A stretch of 64,000 bases of DNA from Gordionus sp. m RMFG-2023 (GCF_954871325.1 NC_088775.1:69045561-69109560); one strand, 5' to 3'. Numbered from the stretch's first letter, positions 11,201 to 26,100 are shown. Made by a program: numbers and translations. Notes: a model not told the origin generated them from the sequence alone.

Positions 11201-14200
11201 CTAAAGTTAAAGAAAGGCGAAATCATTGTGTATATAATCCCAGACAGTGTGATTTCGTTACTCCGGGAAGGAGAGTGATGGGTGAAACTAATTTGTACTA
11301 TTGAAAGTTTTCGGGTTGACTATGAGTTGTTATTTTTAGGCATATCAGCTTTATATTTTTTATAGTTAAGTGCAAGACCGATGATTGTGAGATCAGAAAT
11401 AATAAACAGGATTTCGATTAATTTATCATACCTGAGACTGTCTCGTCATCTAAGTTTCATATGTTTGAAAGGGCATTGCACTTATTGTTGATTTTGATTG
11501 CTGCGAATGGCCTCACAGGAGATAAGTGGGTCCAGAAGGTCCCCTTCTTGTATTCCTTGGTGAGATTTTATGGTTGTTTCATGGAACTTTAAAAAGGACA
11601 GTTGGCCATGGTAGTCAGATATATGAGTGGAATATTCGTGAAATGTATTATAAAAGGAAAGAATGAAGATCTCTCCCTCGAGAGAGTAGAATGAATGCCT
11701 TAATTTTTTAAAAAAGAAATGTCGGTAAAGCAGATGAAGTTTACTATGTGATGCAGCCTCACACCCTGTTGGAAGAAAAAGCCTGATTGAGAGGTAGTAA
11801 AATGTTTGTAAGTTTGGATTTTAATTGTTTTGGATATAATTCTTAGAAAAATAAACTCAATAGCATTACCACATCGTTATTTAATTTGTATCCAATAACT
11901 GCAATAAGTTTCATTCTGCAATACTTTTTAATTTGTTATAATGGAACTATATGTTTAGATAAACTGTGTAGCATTTGATTTATTATATCTGTCCCTAAAA
12001 ATCTTTCCTTCTTGGGAGTGGTGCAGAGAAATGATCACGCCACTGCTTAATCGCATATTACTAAATGGGTTTAGTGATTCTTATTGACTGGAAGTAAAAA
12101 AAAGAAAACAAATATTTATGAGCAATTATAAATATTATCATATTAATAATCATCAAAAACTTGCAGGCCGGGAGTGGGTTTACAAGCAGGGCTAATAAAA
12201 ATTTTATATAAAACTCGTGCCGAGCTGATTTAAAAAATTTTTAAAAAAAATTATATTTAAATTTTATAAATTATTATTCAAAATCAATCAGTGTACAAGG
12301 AAAATGTAGAATAAAATTTTTTACTGTTTTAATAAGGAAACCATGAAAATGATATAATGAAGCCTTTATAATTCATTTGCCACCCATATTGATTTCCATT
12401 TCAAACAATTTACAAAAATCACCAAAATTATTCATAACAAAATTTTGAATAAGGAGTAGGGCCAAAAAATAAGTAAAAATAAAAATCCCTATCAAAAAAG
12501 TTTCCATAAAAGAATCCGGTCTCCGAATTTGAAGATTTTTTTTTGTTAAATTCGACTTGGGCCACAAATTTGTTTCTCTGCAGGTTTCTTATAATTATGT
12601 AAAATGATGCAATAAATTATAGTTCTTTAATTATTCGGAACATTCTGGGCATACTTTGTTCGTTCTATAATTTTTCTCAAGTTCCCTTCACTAATTATGA
12701 TAAAATTTTTCCATAATAAAAATCCTACAATACATATATGATTATTTAATAAATTAATGAATATATAGAAATCAAGGCTTTCTTCAATGTGCAATATGGA
12801 AATCTGGTTTAAAAAGGACTACTTACAATACACAGGAAGGTAAGCCATCTCTTAATTTAAATATCCAAAAAAATGAATATTTAATTAATGACATATTTTT
12901 TTAAGATTAGCGTTATTTTGTCTTTTATAGATACCGGTTGTGGTAAAGTCATTAATAATGTAATGAGTCAATTAAAATAATAATTGTTTTTCATTGTTCT
13001 CTCTTTCTCTTAAAAAAGTTCACATTTTTTTATAAATTATTTGACCAAAAGCTTTCTTGTCATCGATGCTATAACATTCGCTCAAAATCAAAAATCTTCA
13101 AAGATCTAGATTTTTCATGGAAGATATAAAACACATAAAAATCACAAAAATTCTGAATTTTGAACAATAAAATCTTGATTTTTAAAAAATCATTAAATAT
13201 TTTTGCTTAAAATTCTTGGGCAGAAAAATTATCATTCTCAAAGTACCCTCAAACTTTCAATCATCTATCAAAAAAGGCTCGACGCTGCTACTCTAAGTAG
13301 AGGGGAAATTGGGAAAATCTTAATTGGCATTTTTTCCGTGAAATATCTTTACCCGAAATATCAATGACGACCCTCTCCTTCAAAGAGAGATCAATAAATC
13401 AACAAATATTTCGATCCACTTCATATTCTTTTTATTCTAATTAAGGCTAGCACTTTTGACCACTTTGGTTTGTAGGATCTGATTCTTCGTTCTATAGTCT
13501 TAAAAATTAAGCTGTTAATAGGAAATTTTCCTAAGTTTTATCATTTAAAACAAAGAGTCTAGATTGAAAATATCAAGTAGTTTTTATCATTCTAATATAT
13601 TTCCTCATTAATTTTTTATATTTCTCCATTTTTAATTTATATTTCTTATTTTTAAATGTTTTATATATGTTTTATTCAAAGTTTTATATTTTTACTATAA
13701 GATATTAAACTTTGTTAATACACAAAAAATATATCGAAAAGCTTCAAGGAACGAGGTGCTAGTCATGCACTTCTCAAACTATTAGCCAATAGGGAAAAAC
13801 ACATAAATTCTCAAGATATAATTAACCCAAAATACCCCATTGATTTTGAGGGCGTGATAGCTGCCTCTGCCGGCAACCACGCCTTAGCCTTGGCGTATCA
13901 CGGACAATTGAACAATATACCCGTGACAGTGGTTATGCCAAAATACGCGCCCATTATGAAAATAAATTCTTGCAAGCAATTCAATGCACAGGTTATTGTC
14001 AGGGGTAATGATTTGACCGAGTCCAAACAATACGCCATGTATTTAGCAAAAATTCGTAACCTGGTTTACATTAACGGGTATATATATTTTTTTTAAGAAA
14101 AATTATAACTTTATATTTCCTGGTAATAAAATACTAATTTGAAACTGGGTTTTTTTTAAATCAAAAACCAAGTAATTATTAGGTCGTCTAGTTCCATAAA

Positions 14201-16606
14201 TATTAAATGTAGACTGAAATTACAAATCTCTTAGTCATCATTAACTTCTTATTTTATATTTGTATAAAAATAATATATTAATGAAAATGCTTGTTTTAGC
14301 CGTTTAATTTAATTATACCGATTGTTTTATTTTCTTTTAAAATAAAAATTTAGTTCTAAAAAATTTCTTCAGTTATGCTCTGCTTAGTATGTGCCTAAAT
14401 AAATTGATATTTTAATTATTATATCACAGATATGATCATCGTGATATAATAGCGGGGCAAGGAACCACGGGGATCGAAATTTGCGAGCAAATGGGTCAAT
14501 TCGACGCGATAATCATTCCAGTGGGGGGTGGGGGTTTGATAGCCGGGGTTGCAGTAGCTATCAAACAATTGAGGCCAAATGCTATGATTATTGTGAGTAA
14601 CAAATTATATCATGAAGCATAATTTTATTATTAGAAAAAAAATTATGTTAAGTCTACATAAGGTACAATAACTTTTATAGATATAGCTCACTATATCGCA
14701 AAGACCTGTAAACACGACGCGGATAATAAAAATCTTAGCCAAGTTAAGCCCTAGCCAGGCCAAAATATTTAAAATAAATTTAAATCTATCAATTAAGCAG
14801 TTGTAAAAATCGCTTAATAGATTTACCATGGGACGGGTTACAAAAATCTGGTCGAAACAATGATATTTTTGAAATCCAGGTTGAGTTTGAAAGTGAATAT
14901 TATTTTAAAATCCATGCCGGGTTTAAAAATTTAATATCCCCAAGTCTCTGTTCTATAAAAAAAATGAATAGTAATTCATAATTAGTTGAGGAATCGACCC
15001 AAATTTCAACATGCAGCATAAATCACCTAATATCGATATTTTGATAATTTAAAAGCTAAATTATTTATAAAAAAAGAAAATTTCATAAATTGTTGGTTAG
15101 GGTGTTAATTATTGGGCTCTATATAATATAATGAGATTTTTTTATAAAAAGGGTGCTGAAGCAGTTAGATGTCCCAGTTTTACTAATGCGTTAAAAGCTG
15201 GAAAACCCACTCACACTCCTTCGTATTCATCTTTGGCAGATGGTATAAATTAAGTTATATATATAGGATTACAAATATACTATTAAAAAAATTGTAGCAT
15301 TTTTACAAATATCAAAATGTTAGGTTTAGGGAAATGACAATACGATTGAAAAATAATATCTTTTTATTTTCCTATTTAATGGCTTATAAAACTCAGAAGA
15401 AATAATGGTATTTCCATTTTTATCCTCAAAAAACTTTCATTCATTCATTTGTTTTATATGAAAAAAATATAAGGATTAGCTGTACCAGTTGTAGGAGTGA
15501 ACGCTTTTGAAACGGCAAAAAATATAATAGATAAAGTTGTAACCGTTAAGTATGTCTTTATATTATTAATATTTAATTAATAAAATTAAAGTGATTACTT
15601 CAAAGTTCTTCTTATAGACGTTTTGAGAATGATTTAAATAATTTTCTACACTATTTAAAAGAATAATTAAAAATTTGACTCGAAAAAAAAATTATTTATT
15701 AATACTCTTTTGTTCATTAGTGAAGAACACATTGCGTTAGCAATTTTGCGATTGTTAGAGATGGAAAAAGCAGTGGTGGAAGGAGCTGGAGCCTGCGGAT
15801 TCGCTGCTGTTCTAGCTAACTTAGTACCAGAATTGATCGGAAAAAGGTTTAAAATCTCTTTATGGACAAGATTAAATTACAAATTAATAATTATACAAAA
15901 CTGATGTATGTATACTATGTAGTTTTGTTAAATTGATTAACAAATATTTACAAGTTGCATATTTTTTAAATAACTAGTTACAGTTACTTTTTGCAAAATA
16001 GAAACACTAATGTATATATGTATTGAATATAGAGTTGTCATCTTGCTGTGTGGCGGAAATATAGACACATCTATTTTGGGTAGATGCATGGATAGGGGTT
16101 TGGCGGCTGATGGACGTTTGGTAAGGTTTAAGGTAACCCTTTTGGACAGGCCCGGTGGAATAGCACAACTTACCAATTACCTATTTACTGTGGGAGTCAG
16201 GTAATATATATTTTGATATATAAGTCACTAGATTTATTTATTAATTGAAATTTCTGATCATTTCTAATTTAGTAAATTACTCAGTGGCATTAAATTAAAG
16301 TCCTTAAATATTATATGGCGACTTAAATAAGAATTGTCATAATAATATAATGAGACTAAGATAAGAAGATTCTTTTCATTTATCCAATTTAAAAAATACA
16401 AATCTATAAATAGCCTCAAAGACATTTTTCACGAAAGAGCATGGGTGAAGAACGATATATTTAGTGTGGACGTAAAATGCGTAGTAGAAACCAAGGATTG
16501 GGAACACACATTTTTATTGAAAGATGGCTTAAAACAGAGATATCCTAATGCTAGATTCGAAGACTTGGAAGATAAAATGATGATTTCGAGACCTTCCTTA
16601 CATTAA
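8292..16606 (+). CDS. ACT-domain L-threonine dehydratase / serine racemase-like enzyme (10 exons)
   Basis: Exons: 8292-8427, 8672-8961, 12769-12839, 13742-14077, 14430-14592, 15152-15242, 15474-15549, 15721-15846, 16033-16200 and 16414-16606. All junctions are GT-AG with matching phases; the total is 1650 nt, 549 aa. It is a fold-type II PLP enzyme that deaminates threonine or serine to a 2-oxoacid, presumably in the cytosol. Visible elements: an N-terminal Ser/Asn-rich tail (~1-110), FDEVLSARSIIQ, the Schiff-base lysine in GSFKERGA (K168, codons split by intron 3), the substrate loop AASAGNHALA, the phosphate-binding PVGGGGLIAG (G310-G313), VEGAGA, and CGGN (437-439) at the PLP ring. A C-terminal ACT-like domain (~460-549) carries LLDRPGGIAQL and KDIFHERAW, as in invertebrate homologues. 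The first exon is inferred from phase and its ATG, with no homology. Introns 2 and 5 hold transposon debris. Threonine dehydratase against serine racemase activity cannot be settled from sequence. Confidence 0.95.
9683..10556 (+). mobile_element. Degenerate hAT element in intron 2 of the dehydratase gene
   Basis: Near 10170-10270 the plus strand encodes SSSAQVERD followed by GALNDKNFV, the end of a hAT dimerisation domain, with stops between. The two ends carry matching inverted blocks rich in TATCTAGATAC (about 9690-9790 and 10430-10535). The flanks CAATTTTG (9675-9682) and CTGTTTTG (10557-10564) agree in 6 of 8 positions, so the boundaries are approximate. Confidence 0.6.
11200..11830. other. 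Unexplained GC-richer block in dehydratase intron 2
   Basis: Base composition is clearly less AT-rich than the surroundings, with words such as CTCCGGGAAGGAGAG and GGTCCAGAAGGTCCCC. No coding frame or terminal repeats were recognised. It may be part of an old inserted element. Confidence 0.3.
12159..12589. mobile_element. GC-rich-ended MITE, decayed copy
   Basis: Starts CTTGCAGGCCGGGAGTGG and ends TTCTCTGCAGGTTTCTT, matching the ends of the copies at 21813-22072 and 41956-42309. It lies in dehydratase intron 2, ending about 180 bp before exon 3. The interior is AT-rich and noncoding. Confidence 0.5.
14699..14950. mobile_element. GC-rich-ended MITE copy in dehydratase intron 5
   Basis: Left end CAAAGACCTGTAAACACG and right end CCAAGTCTCTG form the imperfect inverted pair CARAGACYTG typical of this repeat family. 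Internal GGCCAAAATATTTAAAAT-like blocks are shared with the other copies. Noncoding. Confidence 0.5.
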
Positions 16607-17134
16607 GAAAAAAATTTGTTTAAAACAAGAGTCCATGTCATGAATATTATTTTTGTATAATATGATTGCCAATATAGAAAATTTTATAACTTAATTCTGA
16701 GGACATTTTTTAAGGTTGATTATAAATTAATGGTTAGAATTCGTTAATATATTTTTGAAAATAATTTTTATGTTTTAAATTTATAATTTATTTTGTGAAT
16801 TATTTTGATAATCTACTCATATCAAATTATAAAATGTTAACAATCCTTTTGTAATAATTAAATTATAGTATTACACACCCTGATAAAAATGACTTTAAGC
16901 ACTATCCAAAATCAAAAATTTTATCGAAACAAGCCTTTTTTAATAAAAAAAAATAAAACTGTTGCCAAAATGTATTTGTGAAATTTTCAAAACTTCACCA
17001 TTAGCGTAGTTATTTTTTGAAACACGTTTTGGATGCAACCATTTATTTAATATAACAAAAATATTTAAAAAGATGATAAAATTAAAAACACATGATTTGA
17101 GAATTTTTATAAATTACATAATAGTAAAAAAAAA
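16607..17134. other. Intergenic region between convergent genes
   Basis: 528 bp separate the stop codons of the dehydratase (plus strand) and the mevalonate kinase (minus strand). An AATAAA near 16950 could serve plus-strand polyadenylation; no clear signal is seen for the minus strand. Confidence 0.5.
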
Positions 17135-20100
17135 TTATTCTTCGTCTATATACGATTTAACACCAGTTCCACATATCCCAGTGATAAAAGATTCATAACC
17201 CAAATTTTTCAATTCTTTCTGTAATTCAAGTAGCATCCCCTCATATTCTAAGTCTTCAGTGGCTGTTTTATTAAAAAAAATTATATTTTTAAATATTTAA
17301 GTTGGATGATAATCTATCAAAATAGAGTGATAAAATATACGAAGATTTTAGGCCCGGGAAAAAATTCAGTAAAACCCCTAAATAAATTATTATTCGGAAA
17401 ATCTAAATATAATTTTCATATCAAAAATCAAGTTTGTAATCTTTGTTTCACAGAACATAAACCGAATTATAAGCAAAATAAGATCCTTTGAGAAATAAGT
17501 ATAATTCATTCAAATATATTTTTATAAAATTATTGCCCTTTAATTGAAAGAAAGAATTTCTGGGAATCATTATAGAAAATCAATAAAATGATTATTAAAA
17601 CAAATATTATCCCTATAAAATTTCTATGAGGAGACCCTTCTACCTTTTGTATTAATATAAAATCATTCGCCTCCAACCTATTTTAAAAGAAAAAGGTAAC
17701 AGCCGGCCAAAAAAAGTCATAGGACGCGGAACCCCCATATATTCTATGAAAATCCTAGCTACGCTTATAAATTCTATATCTCCGAAGCTTTCCTAGGCTC
17801 TTATAAATGCATAACATAAGTTAAACAAAAGTTTAAAAAATATTTAACCGATTTTTTTTAAAACTGAGATGTAAAATGTCGGGAATATTTCTAAATATTT
17901 AATTTTTATAATGACATTTTTACGTTTTTCTATCTAAAATAAATATGATTTCAAATTAATTATTAGGGTTTGCCTCCTTATACAAATTTTTGTCACTACG
18001 ATCTAAAAAAAATGTGATAAAGAAAAAGAAGTGTTACCATCAGTTAAGATAGGTAATAAAGCTATAACGTATCCCCCTCCACCTGCACCTGTCATTTTTG
18101 GTTTTAGAATATATCTACTAAGTTTCTGATTGTTAAAAACATAATTCGAACTAAAATTGATAACAAGATCCCGTATTTTCTCCAATTCTGGATGCCCAAC
18201 TCCCAAGGCATTCAATATATCGTGGTTTACGTTCATCAAACTCTTATGGAAGTAGTTAAATATAAAACAAAACTAATTAATTAAATGGTAAAAAATATAA
18301 AATATCGTTCTCTAAGTTCATCATATCTATTTTAAAATTATTAGTATAGACGATATTGGCGATACTTTCGTCATTTATATTTTAAGCTTCTTCCTATTAC
18401 TTAAAAAATGTAACAAAAATATATATCTATTTTTTGTCTCACCGAGTATTTTGTTTTATAATTTATGGAATCGGCCTCAATCTTGTTTAAATGCCTTGTT
18501 AACAACGTTTATTCAACATTCAATATAAAGATAGAAAGTATATCTTAGGTCTAACAAAAATAATCCCATATTTGATTCAAAATTTATAAATAAGAATAAC
18601 AAATTATTCGATTCGAAAAATTCAAATCGAATACGAATAGAAGAAGAAAGGTTCTTGGACCAATAATAATTTTGAATTGTATTTGCAAATTTTTGAAAAT
18701 CGCAATGGTAAATTTTAGTAAGTATCCGATTAATATTTGTAATTTTAAAATTATTTGTAATTTTAATTTCTAAAAAAATTAAAGCCACTTATCAAATATT
18801 TTATCTTTTCTGCCATTTTACAATAGAAATTTTTTTGATTGTGCTATTGATTTCTTGTTAAAAATATCTCAAAACTAAATTCAAACAAAATTTATAAATG
18901 GTGGTATTATGCAATCAGAAAAGGAGAATTGGGATCTTCTATATCTCGTGAGCGTTTATTTTATAGACGCAAATATGATTACCGAAAATTGTATGTATCT
19001 AAAATAAGAAACAATTATTATAAAATCTTTGACTGAAAAAATGACTTTCTTTCACAAATTTAATTAAAAATAAATTATATCTATTAAAATTGCATCTAAC
19101 GTAGATTATGTAAGAAATGTTTGAATTTTTTTATTACTCTACAAAAAAAATCAGAAAAATGAATTTGATTTTAAAAAAATCAAATATTTTTTACTAATAT
19201 TTGGATATACTATTTTCTAGAGGCCTAGTTTAACTTCTATTAAATTTAACAAAATAATTCAATAAGCCAAATTATTTAATTATATAAGAGGCGCACTTAC
19301 CGATAAGTTGTCAAAATCAAAGTTAGACGTCGGAATCTCAAGTAATTGGCGATTTTCAATGTCATCTTCAGCATCAATTAACGATAGCGTATTAATAAAT
19401 TCCTTTCCAATTTGTTCGATGGCATCCAACAACGGTTCTACCACCAAAGGAAACTTTATAGAGAAATTTTTTTTTTAATTTAGAATAAGTGATAAAATGG
19501 GAATATAACCAGTTAATTTAAAATTTTAATTTCATTAGTATCTTGAATAAAAAGTATTCTTTTTTTTATAAATGTGAGTTAATTTTTTTAAAATTAAAAT
19601 TTAATAAGTCATATTTTAATTCTTTTCAGCCCAATCCTGAAAATCAAAATTTTGTGACCGCAATATTGTAAAATAAAATTTTATAAGTAGCATTGCATTT
19701 ATTGTATAATTAGACCTGTAAGCCGAAGCCTAAATTAATGGTTTCGCTGCCGCCTAATAAATTAGCGGTGGCCGCGGCGAGCTATTTATTTAAATTTTTT
19801 TTAATGAATTTAATATATAATTTAATGTATTACATTTTTTTAAAATTTATATGGACGCTCATAGTTCTTTGTTAATATAGTTTCATTCATTTCTTAAATT
19901 ATTTTATGTCTCACTCCTATTAAATTTAAGTATTTATAATTCTCAGAAATAGAAGGAGTTGCATTTATACTCAGATCAGAGTGGCATAAACAACACATAT
20001 TAGTAATATTTTATTGATTTTTATTAAAACAAATTAAAATATAAATTAGAAATGCAAGCAGAATTATAAAGAAAGAAATATTATAAATTAGAAATCAGAT

Positions 20101-23100
20101 TTAGTAAAAGTATTAATTGTCATGGATAAATAGTATTTTATCAAGATACGTGTTTTTGCATTGAGTAATCCAGCCATGGAAAAAATTATTCACCTAGGTG
20201 TACTGGTTGCAGGTATACAAAAACCTTCCTGGCTAAATTAGCAAGCCTAGGAAGTTCCAGTCGTTTTTTTTCCAAATAGTGCATCCTCTTCGGGTATAAT
20301 ATGTTGGCTGAGCAGGATATGATATTCTTGCTCTGGAGGGAATGTTTACCAGCTATTTTAGCTATATATAAACTGGATGTTTACCCATTATCTTCAACTT
20401 GAATCGCACTCTGTGCATTTCTATCATTTTCTAAAAGTTTTAAATGTCTAATTAAAAATTATAATGATGTCGTAGAATTAGAATTTATATATTCTAAAAC
20501 AATTTTATAAGATTTTGAAATCTCGGATCAAGTAGTGTCGCTAATTACTAATGTTTAAAATATAATTTAATAATAAAATAAATTACCGGTATTTGGAAAC
20601 CTATGGTCAAGCTTTTTGCAAATTTTCTTTTAGGCAAATGATATCTGAGCAATCAGATTTATTGATTTGATGTGTTTCTATTTCAACTGCGAAATAAATC
20701 CTAAATTTATTGTTGATCCATTTTTGAAGGGAAGAATTCCAAAGACTCTCTGAATTAATAATGTGTAAAGTTCATTATTATATCCATTCATTATTAAAAA
20801 GTTTTAAAAATTGTTTCCCTATTTTATATAGCACAATATTTATACTAGCATAATTAATATGCTGTGCCAGCAGGTAGGGCAATGTTATTTTTAAACTTTT
20901 CGTATTAGATCTATTGGTGCAATGCAATTAAAATTACCAGCCTCACCAGAGATATCAAAGTGTGTACCTTTATAGATGGATAAACATAATCTAGTGCACC
21001 CCGATTAATGGTTGTCCTATCAGGCAATTCTGACAAGGAATCAAATATCATATTTCTATTTTTTTTAGTTTAATAATCATTTTATTTTTATTTTAAAAAA
21101 TCAGTTATTCCTTTATTGTTTAGAAATAAAATGGAATTAAATCTAAGCATCCTTTGGCCCTATAAGATTTTATATTTATTTTATACATTAATAAGATAAT
21201 TAAAAAATATCATAATAGTTAGAGCTGAAATAAAATAAATTTTTGAACTGATAAAGTTTTATACAATTAATTTAATAAATCAGTTATATATTAAGTTTAT
21301 ACACTATAAAGATTCTCAAAAAAACACCAATTAGAGCTGGCAATAAATAACTATAATGGTTTAAAACCTGTAAGTCCATAAAAAAAATTACGATGTATTA
21401 ATGTAATGAATGTAAATGATATACACAATATTTTATTATATACTAATAAAATACAATTCATATTTTAATTTTATTATTGTCAATATTCAAATTAAAATAA
21501 TTGAATATATTATAAATAAATGGCATTCTAAAAATTATGCAAGCCTGGCCGCTGCCATAAAAGAAAACAGCGGCGAGCCAGGCCAGGCCGCTCATCTCAA
21601 TCGGCGGGTTTCCGGCGTGAATAAAAATTGTCAGCGGCGCACAGGTCTAGGTATAATATAATTTAAAAAAACATTTTCATTTTAGATTTAAATTTATCAT
21701 TTTGTAAATAAATTACCTATCAAATTTTAAGATAACAGTGAATACGAATATATTCGGTTTATATACTGTAAATAAAATCTCCTAGACGATTTTTAAAAAA
21801 AAACTATATTTAAGCCTGGGTACACGGACCGGGTCGGTCGTATATTAATTTTACAAATTATACCCGGACCAGGTCTAGAAAATTTTTTTTAAAAAAAAAT
21901 ACCCGGACCGGGCATTTTAAAACCAACTATTTTAAATCGCCATTGTTACCTATAAAAATTAGAAATAAAAATATATATTTCAAAAAAATCTGGACCAGGC
22001 CTAAAACGGGTTGCGTCGAAAATTAGAAAAATCAGGACCGGGCCGTGCAAATGGTGCCTCTGCAGGTCTCTGATATATATATACAATAAATAATATAACT
22101 TTTCTTTTTCTCAAAGCTGCTTTTTAAAAATGTATTGAATAGATGACTGAGTCCTAGAAAATGCCTGTCCGAATTCAGTCAAATTAGATTCAGATCGGCA
22201 CATAAAGGGCTCTAGTGTTAAGTAAATCATATAACTAACATCATCCTAGTTAAATTAAACTAAGGCAACTAACTATGCTATTAACTTGTTACGTTTTGGA
22301 CAAGATTAACTTTAATGAAACATGTTACTTTTGAAAAGTAACTTTAACACGTGATGCAAGTTTATTATCTTTTGATTGATTCTTTTGCAAAATATAAGAA
22401 TAAAATAAATCCTTAAGAAATCACAAACTAAAAGTTGAATTTTTGGTTAGAATAGTTCAATCGGTTCGAATTATACCTAGGTTAGAATAGGTGTTTAAAA
22501 AAAATAGATCAAATGCAAAGTCATATTTTATATTATCTACCAACTTAACCAAAAAAAAATTATAATTATTTTCTGACAATTATTACTTTGGATTTCAATT
22601 GGCTGACAATTTTGATTTGGTCTTTTGTACTCCTGTTAACTTTAGAGTCGATGCATATAACTTTGAGTTTATCCTGTAACAGAATGTCTGAAAATTTTAA
22701 TTTTTTCAAACTCCCGTTATTTAACGAAACAATACCTCCTATTTTTATTTAAAAATAAAAATATATTTCAAAAGGATTTGATAGTCAAAATAATAGTAAA
22801 TGTACAAAGTGCATTTATTTATATTGATATTTTTAAAAAAACTTGTTCTCTTTCTTGGTCATATTAAAGAAATGGTCTCAGTCACATAATTTCTCAGTGA
22901 GATTGAATAATTAATTATAAGAAAAGTATATTAACTAAATTGGTTTTCCATGAAAACAAAAGTTTTTGAAGAGGACAATATTAAAGACGCTTTAATAATT
23001 TACGGAGCTCTTATAGAAAAAAAAAATCTATAATATCCTTTTACGCCTATGGCATCCTGATATCATTAATTAATTACAAGATTGCTCATTAGCCGGGAAA

Positions 23101-26100
23101 CAGTCTTAACATGCCGTTTCCCCTTTCCTGTCCAAATATTATTCTGTTCTGTCTTTAAGCAAAAAGCCTCTTGACCTGGTTCGCCAATCATCTGATGTTC
23201 TACTACTAAAAGCTTCTCAAACTTACAAAAATGATGAAACTAGATACCATTTCCTGCAATTCCCATTAGAGACATCGAAATCCTGCGTTTAGTTATGTTA
23301 TGGTTTCAGCTCATAATTCAATAGCTGGGAGATAATTGATAATTTAGGTCGTCATGGTCCAACACAAACGCTGGTGCCCATATAAGGCCCAACGTCCATT
23401 CAGCTGGGTGCCAGTATAGTCTAAACCTCCTCCGACCTTTCCCTTTTCAACCCTAAAAGGCCCGTTGTTGCTTAAATAACTGGGTAGGATAATGAAAAAA
23501 AAAATCTTGACATGGGATCTTTCCTGTGTAAATATTTTTGCCAAAAATCTCAATATCTACAAGATTTAACGGATTAAACAAATATTATAATCTAGTATGG
23601 GTCGTTGAGTGAGGGGGAAAGGGTCTTAGGCATTTAAAAACTTTGGAAAGTCACTTATTACAAATTATAGATTGAATTACCTTCATTATTTTTTAATTAT
23701 TATTAAATTAGTCAGAAAATATTTTATAATGTTATTATTTTATTTTTTAAAGCTTTCTTCTTTATTATACATTGATTTAGGATTGTTCTTGTGCTCTTAT
23801 CTTAAAGCTATAAATCAAATCATAATTTATGCTTACGATGCTAAATAATATTTTAGAATTTTTATGAATAAGATTTTACATATAATATATTCTTCTAAAA
23901 TACTGGTTAATAAATTATAAGTTACTATTTAATAGCCTATGATCATCTTAAATAATTCCTTAACCCTAAAAGTGTGTGATAAAAATAATCATATTATTCT
24001 TTTTTATAGATACATTAACAACATAATATTTGATGACCATATTAATATAATTTAATGTTCTTATTATATCAAGATCTGAGAACAAAAATCAGTTATAAAA
24101 GTCGTATTATCATATGTATAATATATACCTAATTCGCCTTCTCATCCAGAGATTCCTATTGAGATGTTAAAAATCTTTGAACATTTAAACCTGACAAATG
24201 TTAAAAATTTGTTAATGAATAGAAGAGAAGTCCCATCTACCAAATCATCTACAAATGAGAGTTCATTTTTCATAGTGGAACTTTAAAAAAAGCAGAATTT
24301 TTTTACTTAGGCATCAATGTGTCGTTGATTTTTTTTTCAGCCCTCGCCGTAGATAGAGTAAAAGATTCAATTTACAGCCAATAATCAACTACAGCTTTTA
24401 GCAATGAGTATATTAATTAATTAGTGTAGGGCCATTTATAGATGGCATGTTTTTTCAAAGAGATTGTCTAGGTATGTTTCCAGCTAATTTTTTATTAATT
24501 TCTAAATAGAGAATAATAATTTGTCGAATTATTTTTTGCAAATAAAATATTTAAAAATTTTTTTATCTTAAACTCATAGACGCCATTTAATCGTTAATGA
24601 AAAACAAACGAATTTTATTAACGTTTAAATAATGGCAAGTTTATATTATGAAAAAATATTAATCTTATTATTTGTTTGGCAATAAATAAAAAATTTACTG
24701 AAAACATGCCTAAAAAATCCTTTGAAAAAACGTTCCATCTGGAAATGGACTAATATAATTAAGTTAAAACAGCTTAAGACGAATCAGTTAAATGCAATAT
24801 TCCAGAATGAGAAGAAATGCTCCTAGGAAAATGTTAAATATTATCGTATAAGAAACGTTAAATTGAGAATTATAAGATAAATGCAAAGGCTTTAAAATCC
24901 ATTTTATATTCATATAGTTAAATAATATCAGTTGTTAATTGTGAATTGAGAAATTTATTCATTCAAACTTCCCATTTAAAATTGTGATATGTTCAAATTT
25001 ATTTAACATAACCATTAATTTTTTCAAAAAATATAAAATAAATAAATCAATTTTAGGTATAAAAATCTAGGGTTCTACCGAACCCAATTCAATACTCTTT
25101 TTGGACTCTTGAACCTCAAAATATTTAGGGTTATGAACACATACTTAACAAAAAAAAACTAAACTTCATTAAAAAAAATGGAACTTCAATAAAAAGAAAG
25201 ACTGATATTTAATAATGAAACCCGAAAAATTACTTTGAAAAATACTTATCAAACTTACTTTAAATATTGACACTTTAGACTTTAAATTTCAAATATTTTA
25301 TTTAATGTTGAAATATAAATACATCAAAAATATTTTTTTACAAAGTCACAAAAATTAATAGTTTCAAAAATGTAAATTCTCAAAAAAAATCGTATTTACA
25401 AAAACATTATTCAAAAAAAATGTAATTTTCTGAAGGAAAAAAATATATATCATAATTCTGAAACATGAAATCAAAAAGTCTAATAATAATAAAACCAGAA
25501 ATTTTCATAATTATTCCAAGAATTTTTTAATAATAATATGACGTTTTATGTATATATATTTCAACATTAAATAAAATATTTGAAATTGAAATTCTAAAGT
25601 GTCAATATTATTAAAGTAAGTTTGAGTATATTTCAAAGTAAGTTTTAGGGTATCATTATTAAATATCAGTCTTTCTTTTTATTGAAGTTTCATTTTTATA
25701 GTGAAGTTTAGTATATTTTTTTGATGGTTTGGAAAGACCAATTTTATTTTTTTCAAGATTGGAATTCTGTTATTGAACAGGAGGCCTTGGCTGTTATTTT
25801 TGGATTAACCAAATATCGTGAATATTTAATTGGTAAAAAAGTTGTGATTTATACTGATCATAAAACATTGATTCATTTGTTTAAAAAAGATAACAAAGAA
25901 TTAATGTTATCTCCGAGATTACAACGTTGGTTGTTACTCGTGGGAATGTGGAAATTAAATATCGGAGAGGAAAAGAGAATCATTTGCCTGATATTTTGTC
26001 TAGATTAGGTTCTGGCTGTGCAGATCCTGAAATAATTGATAAGATAAGTATAGATAGAGAGGAGGCCTTAGTGCTTACTCTGTCATATATATTAAAAGGG

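Noticed and set aside
17306-17491. 61-codon open frame in mevalonate kinase intron 8
   Set aside because: Low-complexity Lys/Asn-rich composition expected by chance; no conserved motif.
24130-24287. Plus-strand open stretch with VPSTK, at first suspected to be the missing mevalonate kinase exon
   Set aside because: Wrong strand and phase; the real exon is at 22587-22738.
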